DNA from: Elymus sibiricus
Taxonomy: Eukaryota > Streptophyta > Magnoliopsida > Poales > Poaceae
Assembly (NCBI GenBank): GCA_039707655.1
Contig: CM077673.1
Coordinates: 6,644,001-6,708,000, forward strand
Length of the DNA stretch: 64,000 bases
Direction: 5' to 3'
In this document: positions 25,501-38,056 of the stretch, piece after piece
How the letters are laid out: every line of letters starts with the position of its first letter
Position numbering within the stretch: position 1 is the stretch's first letter
Position numbers and translations under genes: made by a program
The notes under the pieces: model-generated
What the model was told of the DNA's origin: nothing
Seen by the model: only the letters and a program-made list of their open reading frames with translations
The model's database searches: none

Positions 25501-26435
25501 GTAAGAATGGACCAAATCTGCGAGTTTTGGCAAGGTCCCAATAACCGGACCCCGAGCATCCCCAAATGTTGGGACGACCACAACAACCAAAAACAGTGAA
25601 TAATAGCATAGAAAACTGGTCAGACTAGACCAAATATGCGAGTTTTGGCGAGGTCCCCGTAAGCGGACCCCGGGGTTCCCCGAACATTTGGATCGCCCCG
25701 GGACCCATAATCAGAGAGTAATAGCATAGAAAACAGGTAAGAATGGACCAAATCTGCGAGTTTTGGCGATGTCACCGTAACCGTTCCACGGGCATCCCCG
25801 AACGTTCGGACGACCAAGACAACCAAAAAACAGTGAATAATAGCACAGAAAACTAGTAAGAATGGACCAAATCTGCGAGTTTTGGCGATGTTACCGTAAC
25901 CATTCCATGGGCTTCCCCGAACGTTCGGACGAACAAGACAACCAAAAAACAGTGAATAATAGCACAGAAAACTAGTAAGAATGGACCAAATCTGAGTTTT
26001 GGCGAGGTCCCCGTAACCGGACCCTGGGCTTCCCCGAACGTTCGGACGACCACGACAACCAAAAAACAGTGAATAATAGCATAGAAAACAGGTAAGAATG
26101 GACCAAATCTGCGAGTTTTGGCAAGGTCCCCGTAACCGGACCCCGGGCATCCCCAAATGTTGGGACGACCACAACAACCAAAAACAGTGAATACTAGCAT
26201 AGAAAACAGGTAAGAATGGACCAAATCTGCGAGTTTTGGCGAGGTCCCCGTAAGCGGACCCCATGGTTCCCCGAACGTTTCGATCGTCCCGAGACCCAAA
26301 ATCAGTGAGTAATAGCATAAAAAACTGGCCGGAACAGACAAAATCTGCTAGTTTTGGCGAGGTCCCAGTAATTGGTCCACGGGCTTCCCCGAATGTTCGG
26401 ACGGCCACGACAACCAAAAAAACAGTGAATAATAG
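22529..26435. repeat. Region 6: three copies of a 1,302/1,303-bp 11-mer
   Basis: Copies are 22529-23830, 23831-25133 and 25134-26435. Each is a four-mer (E-F-A-B) followed by a seven-mer (C/E hybrid, F, A/F hybrid, A', B, C, D). The first two copies look identical apart from one A in the D tract that makes the second one base longer. The third differs at more positions, for example a GACGAACAAG change near 25930 and loss of CATAGATAATAGG. Confidence 0.93.
23003..23120. repeat. Hybrid monomer C/E (first of 21)
   Basis: It opens CATAGAAAACTGGTCAGACT, the rightward C subtype, and continues with the E ending (GAACATTTGGATCGCCCCGGG). The unit that ends here lacks C-D, giving the 474-bp four-mer. 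Other copies start at 24305, 25607, 26910, 27383, 30110, 32837, 34735, 36633, 49566, 50040, 51226, 52412, 56327, 56801, 57987, 59173, 60360, 61784, 62971 and 63801. The one at 26910 opens like ordinary C. An alternative parent for the first part is D, which also opens with GAAAACTGG. Confidence 0.85.
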
Positions 26436-28211
26436 CATAGAAATCTGGTTAGAATGGAGAAAATCTGCGAGTTTTGGCGAGGTCCCCGTAAGCGGACCCC
26501 GGGGTTCCCCGAACATTTGGATCGCCCCGGGACCCATAATCAGAGAGTAATAGCATAGAAAACAGGTAAGAATGGACCAAATCTGCGAGTTTTGGCGATG
26601 TCACCGTAACCGGTCCACGGGCTTCCCCGAACGTTCGGACGACCAAGACAACCAAAAAACAGTGAATAATAGCACAGAAAACTAGTAAGAATGGACCAAA
26701 TCTGCGAGTTTTGGCGAGGTCCCCGTAACCGGACCCCGGGCTTCCCCGAACGTTCGGACGACCACGAAAACCAAAAAACAGTGAATAATAGCATAGAAAA
26801 CTGGTAAGAATGGACCAAATCTGCGAGTTTTGGCAAGGTCCCCGTAACCGGACCCCGGGCATCCCCAAATGTTGGGACGACCACAACAACCAAAAACAGT
26901 GAATAATAGCATAGAAAACAGGTAAGAATGGACCAAATCTGCGAGTTTTGGCGAGGTCCCCGTAAGCGGACCCCGGGGTTCCCCGAACATTTGGATCGCC
27001 CCGGGACCCATAATCAGAGAGTAATAGCATAGAAAACAGGTAAGAATGGACCAAATCTGCGAGTTTTGGCGATGTCACCGTAACCGTTCCACGGGCTTCC
27101 CCGAACGTTCGGACGACCAAGACAACCAAAAACAGTGAATAATAGCACAGAAAACTAGTAAGAATGGACCAAATCTGCGAGTTTTGGCGAGGTCCCCGTA
27201 ACCGGACCCCGGGCTTCCCCGAACGTTCGGACGACCAGGACAACCAAAAAACAGTGAATAATAGCATAGAAAACTGGTAAGAATGGACCAAATCTGCGAG
27301 TTTTGGCAAGGTCCCAATAACCGGACCCCGAGCATCCCCAAATGTTGGGACGACCACAACAACCAAAAACAGTGAATAATAGCATAGAAAACTGGTCAGA
27401 CTAGACCAAATATGCGAGTTTTGGCGAGGTCCCCGTAAGCGGACCCCGGGGTTCCCCGAACATTTGGATCGCCCCGGGACCCATAATCAGAGAGTAATAG
27501 CATAGAAAACAGGTAAGAATGGACCAAATCTGCGAGTTTTGGCGATGTCACCGTAACCGTTCCACGGGCATCCCCGAACGTTCGGACGACCAAGACAACC
27601 AAAAAACAGTGAATAATAGCACAGAAAACTAGTAAGAATGGACCAAATCTGCGAGTTTTGGCGATGTTACCGTAACCATTCCATGGGCTTCCCCGAACGT
27701 TCGGACGACCAAGACAACCAAAAAACAGTGAATAATAGCACAGAAAACTAGTAAGAATGGACCAAATCTGAGTTTTGGCGAGGTCCCCGTAACCGGACCC
27801 TGGGCTTCCCCGAACGTTCGGACGACCACGACAACCAAAAAACAGTGAATAATAGCATAGAAAACAGGTAAGAATGGACCAAATCTGCGAGTTTTGGCAA
27901 GGTCCCCGTAACCGGACCCCGGGCATCCCCAAATGTTGGGACGACCACAACAACCAAAAACAGTGAATACTAGCATAGAAAACAGGTAAGAATGGACCAA
28001 ATCTGCGAGTTTTGGCGAGGTCCCCGTAAGCGGACCCCATGGTTCCCCGAACGTTTCGATCGTCCCGAGACCCAAAATCAGTGAGTAATAGCATAAAAAA
28101 CTGGCCGGAACAGACAAAATCTGCTAGTTTTGGCGAGGTCCCAGTAATTGGTCCACGGGCTTCCCCGAATGTTCGGACGGCCACGACAACCAAAAAAACA
28201 GTGAATAATAG
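26436..28211. repeat. Region 7a: 1,776-bp 15-mer (4+4+7)
   Basis: E-type monomers start at 26436, 26910, 27383 and 28212. The stretch is like the 11-mer of region 6 with an additional four-mer. The hybrid at 26910-27027 opens CATAGAAAACAGGTAAG and so looks like a fresh C/E fusion independent of the GTCAGACT-type hybrids. The F at 27028 has A5 instead of A6, making the second four-mer 473 bp. Confidence 0.88.
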
Positions 28212-29635
28212 CATAGAAATCTGGTCAGAATGGAGAAAATCTGCGAGTTTTGGCGAGGTCCCCGTAAGCGGACCCCGGGGTTCCCCGAACATTTGGATCG
28301 CCCCGGGACCCATAATCAGAGAGTAATAGCATAGAAAACAGGTAAGAATGGACCAAATCTGCGAGTTTTGGCGATGTCACCGTAACCGGTCCACGGGCTT
28401 CCCCGAACGTTCGGACGACCAAGACAACCAAAAAACAGTGAATAATAGCACAGAAAACTAGTAAGAATGGACCAAATCTGCGAGTTTTGGCGAGGTCCCC
28501 GTAACCGGACCCCGGGCTTCCCCGAACGTTCGGACGACCACGAAAACCAAAAAACAGTGAATAATAGCATAGAAAACTGGTAAGAATGGACCAAATCTGC
28601 GAGTTTTGGCAAGGTCCCCGTAACCGGACCCCGGGCATCCCCAAATGTTGGGACGACCACAACAACCAAAAACAGTGAATAATAGCATAGAAAACAGGTA
28701 AGAATGGACCAAATCTGCGAGTTTTGGCGAGGTCCCCGTAAGCGGACCCCATGGTTCCCCGAACGTTTCGATCGTCCCGAGACCCAAAACCAGTGAGTAA
28801 TAGCATAGAAAACTGGCCGGAAAAGACAAAATCTGCAAGTTTTGGCGAGGTCCCGGTAACCGGTCCACGGGCTTCCCCGAATGTTCGGACGGCCATGACA
28901 ACCAAAAAAACAGTGAATAATAGCATAGAAATCTGGTCAGAATGGACAAAATCTGCGAGTTTTGCGGAGGTCCCCGTAAGCGGACCCTGGGGTTCCCCGA
29001 ACATTTGGATCGCCCCGGGACCCATAATCAGAGAGTAATAGCATAGAAAACAGGTAAGAATGGACCAAATCTGCGAGTTCTGGCGATGTCACTGTAACCG
29101 GTCCACGGGCTTCCCCGAACGTTCGGACGACCAAGACAACCAAAAAACAGTGAATAATAGCACAGAAAACTAGTAAGAATGGACCAAATCTGCGAGTTTT
29201 GGCGAGGTCCCCGTAACCGGACCCCGGGCTTCCCCGAACGTTCGGACGACCACGACAACCAAAAAACAGTGAATAATAGCATAGAAAACTGGTAAGAATG
29301 GACCAAATCTGCGAGTTTTGGAAAGGTCCCCGTAACCGGACCCCGGGCATCCCCAAATGTTGGGACGACCACAACAACCAAAAACAGTGAATACTACCAT
29401 AGATAACAGGTAAGAATGGACCAAATCTGCAAGTTTTGGCGAGGTCCCCGTAAGCGGACCCCATGGTTCCCCGAACGTTTCGATCGTCCCGAGACCCAAA
29501 ATCAGTGAGTAATAGCATAGAAAACTGGCTGGAAAAGACAAAATCTGCTAGTTTTGGCGAGGTCCCGGTAACCGGTCCACGGGCTTCCCCGAATGTTCGG
29601 ACGGCCACGACAACCAAAAAAACAGTGAATAATAG
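28212..29635. repeat. Region 7b: two 712-bp six-mers
   Basis: Units start at 28212 and 28924. The first has GGTTTTCG-type A variation (GACCACGAAAACC) shared with the A monomer near 26760. The second has AAAGGTCC in B and CATAGATAACAGG in C, and resembles the six-mers of regions 2 and 4. Confidence 0.9.
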
Positions 29636-30938
29636 CATAGAAATCTAGTCAGAATGGACAAAATCTGCGAGTTTTGGCGAGGTCCCCGTAAGCGGACCCC
29701 GGGGTTCCCCGAACATTTGGATCGCCCCGGGACCCATAATCAGAGAGTAATAGCATAGAAAACAGGTAAGAATGGACCAAATCTGCGAGTTTTGGCGATG
29801 TCACCGTAACCGTTCCACGGGCTTCCCCGAACGTTCGGACGACCAAGACAACCAAAAAACAGTGAATAATAGCACAGAAAACTAGTAAGAATGGACCAAA
29901 TCTGCGAGTTTTGGCGAGGTCCCCGTAACCGGACCCCGGGCTTCCCCGAACGTTCGGACGACCAGGACAACCAAAAAACAGTGAATAATAGCATAGAAAA
30001 CTGGTAAGAATGGACCAAATCTGCGAGTTTTGGCAAGGTCCCCGTAACCGGACCCCGAGCATCCCCAAATGTTGGGACGACCACAACAACCAAAAACAGT
30101 GAATAATAGCATAGAAAACTGGTCAGACTAGACCAAATATGCGAGTTTTGGCGAGGTCCCCGTAAGCGGACCCCGGGGTTCCCCGAACATTTGGATCGCC
30201 CCGGGACCCATAATCAGAGAGTAATAGCATAGAAAACAGGTAAGAATGGACCAAATCTGCGAGTTTTGGCGATGTCACCGTAACCGTTCCACGGGCATCC
30301 CCGAACGTTCGGACGACCAAGACAACCAAAAAACAGTGAATAATAGCACAGAAAACTAGTAAGAATGGACCAAATCTACGAGTTTTGGCGATGTTACCGT
30401 AACCGTTCCACGGGCTTCCCCGAACGTTCGGACGACCAAGACAACCAAAAAACAGTGAATAATAGCACAGAAAACTAGTAAGAATGGACCAAATCTGAGT
30501 TTTGGCGAGGTCCCCGTAACCGGACCCTGGGCTTCCCCGAACGTTCGGACGACCACGACAACCAAAAAACAGTGAATAATAGCATAGAAAACAGGTAAGA
30601 ATGGACCAAATCTGCGAGTTTTGGCAAGGTCCCCGTAACCGGACCCCGGGCATCCCCAAATGTTGGGACGACCACAACAACCAAAAACGGTGAATACTAG
30701 CATAGAAAACAGGTAAGAATGGACCAAATCTGCGAGTTTTGGCGAGGTCCCCGTAAGCGGACCCCATGGTTCCCCGAACGTTTCGATCGTCCCGAGACCC
30801 AAAATCAGTGAGTAATAGCATAAAAAACTGGCCGGAACAGACAAAATCTGCTAGTTTTGGCGAGGTCCCAGTAATTGGTCCACGGGCTTCCCCGAATGTT
30901 CGGACGGCCACGACAACCAAAAAAACAGTGAATAATAG
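29636..30938. repeat. Region 7c: isolated 1,303-bp 11-mer
   Basis: A 474-bp four-mer (29636-30109) and an 829-bp seven-mer (30110-30938) form one more copy of the region 6 unit, separated from it by ordinary six-mers. It holds the last A' monomer of the window (30466). Its A/F hybrid keeps GTTCCACGG where the region 6 copies have ATTCCATGG, so it belongs to an earlier or sister lineage. Confidence 0.9.
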
Positions 30939-32362
30939 CATAGAAATCTGGTCAGAATGGAGAAAATCTGCGAGTTTTGGCGAGGTCCCCGTAAGCGGAC
31001 CCCGGTGTTCCCCGAACATTTGGATCGCCCCGGGACCCATAATCAGAGAGTAATAGCATAGAAAACAGGTAAGAATGGACCAAATCTGCGAGTTTTGGCG
31101 ATGTCACCGTAACCGGTCCACGGGCTTCCCCGAACGTTCGGACGACCAAGACAACCAAAAAACAGTGAATAATAGCACAGAAAACTAGTAAGAATGGACC
31201 AAATCTGCGAGTTTTGGCGAGGTCCCCGTAACCGGACCCCGGGCTTCCCCGAACGTTTGGACGACCACGACAACCAAAAAACAGTGAATAATAGCATAGA
31301 AAACTGGTAAGAATGGACCAAATCTGCGAGTTTTGGCAAGGTCCCCGTAACCGGACCCCGGGCATCCCCAAATGTTGGGACGACCACAACAACCAAAAAC
31401 AATGAATAATAGCATAGAAAACAGGTAAGAATGGACCAAATCTGCGAGTTTTGGCGAGGTCCCCATAAGCGGACCCCATGGTTCCCCGAACGTTTCGATC
31501 GTCCCGAGACCCAAAACCAGTGAGTAATAGCATAGAAAACTGGCCGGAAAAGACAAAATCTGCTAGTTTTGGCGAGGTCCCGGTAACCGGTCCACGGGCT
31601 TCCCCGAATGTTCGGACGGCCATGACAACCAAAAAAACAGTGAATAATAGCATAGAAATCTGGTCAGAATGGACAAAATCTGCGAGTTTTGGACAGGTCC
31701 CCGTAAGCGGACCCCGGGGTTCCCCGAACATTTGGATCGCCTCGGGACCCATAATCAGTGAGTAATAGCATAGAAAACAGGTAAGAATGGACCAAATCTG
31801 TGAGTTTTGGCGATGTCACCGTAACCGTTCCACGGGCTTCCCCGAACGTTCGGACGACCAAGACAACCAAAAATCAGTGAATAATAGCACAGAAAACTAG
31901 TAAGAATGTACCAAATCTGCGAGTTTTGTGGAGGTCCCCGTAACCAGACCCCGGGCTTCCCCGAACGTTCGGACGACCACGACAACCAAAAAACAGTGAA
32001 TAATAGCGTAGAAAACTGGTAAGAGTGGACCAAATCTGCGAGTTTTGGCAAGGTCCCCGTAACCGGACCCCGGGCATCCCCAAATGTTGGGACGACCACA
32101 ACAACCAAAAACAGTGAATACTAGCATAGATAACAGGTAAGAATGGACCAAATCTGCGAGTTTTGGCGAGGTCCCCGTAAGCGGACCCCATGGTTCCCCG
32201 AACGTTTCGATCGTCCCGAGACCCAAAATCCGTGAGTAATAGCATAGAAAACTGGATGGAAAAGACAAAATCTGCTAGTTTTGGCGAGGTCCCGGTCACC
32301 GGTCCACGGGCTTCCCCGAATGTTCGGACGGCCACGACAACCAAAAAAACAGTGAATAATAG
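30939..32362. repeat. Region 7d: two 712-bp six-mers
   Basis: Units start at 30939 and 31651. The second contains several changes rare to the left: TTTTGGACAGG in E, TTTTGTGGAGG in A and CATAATCAGTGAG at an E end. All three reappear in the region from 38 kb onward, so this unit is the leftmost copy of the lineage that dominates the right half. Confidence 0.9.
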
Positions 32363-35300
32363 CATAGAAATCTGGTCAGAATGGACAAAATCTGCGAGTT
32401 TTGGCGAGGTCCCCGTAAGCGGACCCCGGGGTTCCCCGAACATTTCGATCGCCCCGGGACCCATAATCAGAGAGTAATAGCATAGAAAACAGGTAAGAAT
32501 GGACCAAATCTGCGAGTTTTGGCGATGTCACCGTAACCGTTCCACGGGCTTCCCCGAACGTTCGGACGACCAAGACAACCAAAAAACAGTGAATAATAGC
32601 ACAGAAAACTAGTAAGAATGGACCAAATCTGCGAGTTTTGGCGAGGTCCCCGTAACCGGACCCCGGGCTTCCCCGAACGTTCGGACGACCACGACAACCA
32701 AAAAACAGTGAATAATAGCATAGAAAACAGGTAAGAATGGACCAAATCTGCGAGTTTTGGCAAGGTCCCCGTAACCGGACCCCGAGCATCCCCAAATGTT
32801 GGGACGACCACAACAACCAAAAACAGTGAATAATAGCATAGAAAACTGGTCAGAACAGACCAAATCTGCGAGTTTTGGCGAGGTCCCCGTAAGCGGACCC
32901 CGGGGTTCCCCGAACATTTGGATCGCCCCGGGAACCATAATCAGAGAGTAATAGCATAGAAAACAGGTAAGAATGGACCAAATCTGCGAGTTTTGGCGAT
33001 GTCACCGTAATCGGTCCACGGGCTTCCCCGAACGTTCGGACGACCAAGACAACCAAAAAACAGTGAATAATAGCACAGAAAACTAGTAAGAATGGACCAA
33101 ATCTGCGAGTTTTGGCGAGGTCCCCGTAACCGGACCCCGGGCTTCCCCGAACGTTCGGACGACCACGACAACCAAAAAACAGTGAATAATAGCATAGAAA
33201 ACTGGTAAGAATGGACCAAATCTGCGAGTTTTGGCAAGGTCCCCGTAACCGGACCCCGGGCATCCCCAAATGTTGGGACGACCACAACAACCAAAAACAG
33301 TGAATAATAGCATAGAAAACAGGTAAGAATGGACCAAATCTGCGAGTTTTGGCGAGGTCCCCGTAAGCGGACCCCATGGTTCCCCGAACGTTTCGATCGT
33401 CCCGAGACCCAAAACCAGTGAGTGATAGCATAGAAAACTGGCCGGAAAAGACAAAATCTGCTAGTTTTGGCGAGGTCCCGGTAACCGGTCCACGGGCTTC
33501 CCCGAATGTTCGGACGGCCACGACAACCAAAAAAACAGTGAATAATAGCATAGAAATCTGGTCAGAATGGACAAAATCTGCGAGTTTTGCGGAGGTCCCC
33601 GTAAGCGGACCCCGGGGTTCCCCGAACATTTGGATCGCCCCGGGACCCATAATCAGAGAGTAATAGCATAGAAAACAGGTAAGAATGGACCAAATCTGCG
33701 AGTTCTGGCGATGTCACCGTAACCGGTCCACGGGCTTCCCCGAACGTTCGGACGACCAAGACAACCAAAAAACAGTGAATAATAGCACAGAAAACTAGTA
33801 AGAATGGACCAAATCTGCGAGTTTTGGCGAGGTCCCCGTAACCGGACCCCGGGCTTCCCCGAATGTTTGGACGACCACGACAACCAAAAAACAGTGAATA
33901 ATAGCATAGAAAACTGGTAAGAATGGACCAAATCTGCGAGTTTTGGCAAGGTCCCCGTAACCGGACCCCGGGCATCCCCAAATGTTGGGACAACCACAAC
34001 AACCAAAAACAGTGAATAATAGCATAGAAAACAGGTAAGAATGGACCAAATCTGCGAGTTTTGGCGAGGTCCCCGTAAGCGGACCCCATGGTTCCCCGAA
34101 CGTTTCGATCGTCCCGAGACCCAAAATCAGTGAGTAATAGCATAGAAAACTGGCCGGAACAGACAAAATCTGCTAGTTTTGGCGAGGTCCCGGTAACCGG
34201 TCCACGGGCTTCCCCGAATGTTCGGACGGCCACGACAACCAAAAAAACAGTGAATAATAGCATAGAAATCTGGTCAGAATGGACAAAATCTGCGAGTTTT
34301 GGACAGGTCCCCGTAAGCGGACCCCGGGGTTCCCCGAACATTTGGATCGCCTCGGGACCCATAATCAGTGAGTAATAGCATAGAAAACAGGTAAGAATGG
34401 ACCAAATCTGTGAGTTTTGGCGATGTCACCGTAACCGTTCCACGGGCTTCCCCGAACGTTCGGACGACCAAGACAACCAAAAAACAGTGAATAATAGCAC
34501 AGAAAACTAGTAAGAATGGACCAAATCTGCGAGTTTTGGCGAGGTCCCCGTAACCGGACCCCGGGCTTCCCCGAACGTTCGGACGACCACGACAACCAAA
34601 AAACAGTGAATAATAGCATAGAAAACAGGTAAGAATGGACCAAATCTGCGAGTTTTGGCAAGGTCCCCGTAACCGGACCCCGAGCATCCCCAAATGTTGG
34701 GACGACCACAACAACCAAAAACAGTGAATAATAGCATAGAAAACTGGTCAGAACAGACCAAATCTGCGAGTTTTGGCGAGGTCCCCGTAAGCGGACCCCG
34801 GGGTTCCCCGAACATTTGGATCGCCCCGGGACCCATAATCAGAGAGTAATAGCATAGAAAACAGGTAAGAATGGACCAAATCTGCGAGTTTTGGCGATGT
34901 CACCGTAACCGGTCCACGGGCTTCCCCGAACGTTCGGACGACCAAGACAACCAAAAAACAGTGAATAATAGCACAGAAAACTAGTAAGAATGGACCAAAT
35001 CTGCGAGTTTTGGCGAGGTCCCCGTAACCGGACCCCGGGCTTCCCCGAACGTTCGGACGACCACGACAACCAAAAAACAGTGAATAATAGCATAGAAAAC
35101 TGGTAAGAATGGACCAAATCTGCGAGTTTTGGCAAGGTCCCCGTAACCGGACCCCGGGCATCCCCAAATGTTGGGACGACCACAACAACCAAAAACAGTG
35201 AATAATAGCATAGAAAACAGGTAAGAATGGACCAAATCTGCGAGTTTTGGCGAGGTCCCCGTAAGCGGACCCCATGGTTCCCCGAACGTTTCGATCGTCC

Positions 35301-38056
35301 CGAGACCCAAAACCAGTGAGTGATAGCATAGAAAACTGGCCGGAAAAGACAAAATCTGCTAGTTTTGGCGAGGTCCCGGTAACCGGTCCACGGGCTTCCC
35401 CGAATGTTCGGACGGCCACGACAACCAAAAAAACAGTGAATAATAGCATAGAAATCTGGTCAGAATGGACAAAATCTGCGAGTTTTGCGGAGGTCCCCGT
35501 AAGCGGACCCCGGGGTTCCCCGAACATTTGGATCGCCCCGGGACCCATAATCAGAGAGTAATAGCATAGAAAACAGGTAAGAATGGACCAAATCTGCGAG
35601 TTCTGGCGATGTCACCGTAACCGGTCCACGGGCTTCCCCGAACGTTCGGACGACCAAGACAACCAAAAAACAGTGAATAATAGCACAGAAAACTAGTAAG
35701 AATGGACCAAATCTGCGAGTTTTGGCGAGGTCCCCGTAACCGGACCCCGGGCTTCCCCGAATGTTTGGACGACCACGACAACCAAAAAACAGTGAATAAT
35801 AGCATAGAAAACTGGTAAGAATGGACCAAATCTGCGAGTTTTGGCAAGGTCCCCGTAACCGGACCCCGGGCATCCCCAAATGTTGGGACAACCACAACAA
35901 CCAAAAACAGTGAATAATAGCATAGAAAACAGGTAAGAATGGACCAAATCTGCGAGTTTTGGCGAGGTCCCCGTAAGCGGACCCCATGGTTCCCCGAACG
36001 TTTCGATCGTCCCGAGACCCAAAATCAGTGAGTAATAGCATAGAAAACTGGCCGGAACAGACAAAATCTGCTAGTTTTGGCGAGGTCCCGGTAACCGGTC
36101 CACGGGCTTCCCCGAATGTTCGGACGGCCACGACAACCAAAAAAACAGTGAATAATAGCATAGAAATCTGGTCAGAATGGACAAAATCTGCGAGTTTTGG
36201 ACAGGTCCCCGTAAGCGGACCCCGGGGTTCCCCGAACATTTGGATCGCCTCGGGACCCATAATCAGTGAGTAATAGCATAGAAAACAGGTAAGAATGGAC
36301 CAAATCTGTGAGTTTTGGCGATGTCACCGTAACCGTTCCACGGGCTTCCCCGAACGTTCGGACGACCAAGACAACCAAAAAACAGTGAATAATAGCACAG
36401 AAAACTAGTAAGAATGGACCAAATCTGCGAGTTTTGGCGAGGTCCCCGTAACCGGACCCCGGGCTTCCCCGAACGTTCGGACGACCACGACAACCAAAAA
36501 ACAGTGAATAATAGCATAGAAAACAGGTAAGAATGGACCAAATCTGCGAGTTTTGGCAAGGTCCCCGTAACCGGACCCCGAGCATCCCCAAATGTTGGGA
36601 CGACCACAACAACCAAAAACAGTGAATAATAGCATAGAAAACTGGTCAGAACAGACCAAATCTGCGAGTTTTGGCGAGGTCCCCGTAAGCGGACCCCGGG
36701 GTTCCCCGAACATTTGGATCGCCCCGGGACCCATAATCAGAGAGTAATAGCATAGAAAACAGGTAAGAATGGACCAAATCTGCGAGTTTTGGCGATGTCA
36801 CCGTAACCGGTCCACGGGCTTCCCCGAACGTTCGGACGACCAAGACAACCAAAAAACAGTGAATAATAGCACAGAAAACTAGTAAGAATGGACCAAATCT
36901 GCGAGTTTTGGCGAGGTCCCCGTAACCGGACCCCGGGCTTCCCCGAACGTTCGGACGACCACGACAACCAAAAAACAGTGAATAATAGCATAGAAAACTG
37001 GTAAGAATGGACCAAATCTGCGAGTTTTGGCAAGGTCCCCGTAACCGGACCCCGGGCATCCCCAAATGTTGGGACGACCACAACAACCAAAAACAGTGAA
37101 TAATAGCATAGAAAACAGGTAAGAATGGACCAAATCTGCGAGTTTTGGCGAGGTCCCCGTAAGCGGACCCCATGGTTCCCCGAACGTTTCGATCGTCCCG
37201 AGACCCAAAACCAGTGAGTGATAGCATAGAAAACTGGCCGGAAAAGACAAAATCTGCTAGTTTTGGCGAGGTCCCGGTAACCGGTCCACGGGCTTCCCCG
37301 AATGTTCGGACGGCCACGACAACCAAAAAAACAGTGAATAATAGCATAGAAATCTGGTCAGAATGGACAAAATCTGCGAGTTTTGCGGAGGTCCCCGTAA
37401 GCGGACCCCGGGGTTCCCCGAACATTTGGATCGCCCCGGGACCCATAATCAGAGAGTAATAGCATAGAAAACAGGTAAGAATGGACCAAATCTGCGAGTT
37501 CTGGCGATGTCACCGTAACCGGTCCACGGGCTTCCCCGAACGTTCGGACGACCAAGACAACCAAAAAACAGTGAATAATAGCACAGAAAACTAGTAAGAA
37601 TGGACCAAATCTGCGAGTTTTGGCGAGGTCCCCGTAACCGGACCCCGGGCTTCCCCGAATGTTTGGACGACCACGACAACCAAAAAACAGTGAATAATAG
37701 CATAGAAAACTGGTAAGAATGGACCAAATCTGCGAGTTTTGGCAAGGTCCCCGTAACCGGACCCCGGGCATCCCCAAATGTTGGGACAACCACAACAACC
37801 AAAAACAGTGAATAATAGCATAGAAAACAGGTAAGAATGGACCAAATCTGCGAGTTTTGGCGAGGTCCCCGTAAGCGGACCCCATGGTTCCCCGAACGTT
37901 TCGATCGTCCCGAGACCCAAAATCAGTGAGTAATAGCATAGAAAACTGGCCGGAACAGACAAAATCTGCTAGTTTTGGCGAGGTCCCGGTAACCGGTCCA
38001 CGGGCTTCCCCGAATGTTCGGACGGCCACGACAACCAAAAAAACAGTGAATAATAG
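32363..38056. repeat. Region 8: three copies of an 1,898-bp 16-mer
   Basis: Copies are 32363-34260, 34261-36158 and 36159-38056, each a 474-bp four-mer and two 712-bp six-mers. Inner E-type starts are 32837, 33549, 34735, 35447, 36633 and 37345. Private changes recur exactly once per copy: GTGAGTGATAGC (33420, 35318 and 37216) and GAATGTTTGGACG. Copies two and three appear identical by eye. The first differs near its left end (for example TTTTGGCGAGG instead of TTTTGGACAGG in E). Confidence 0.95.
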
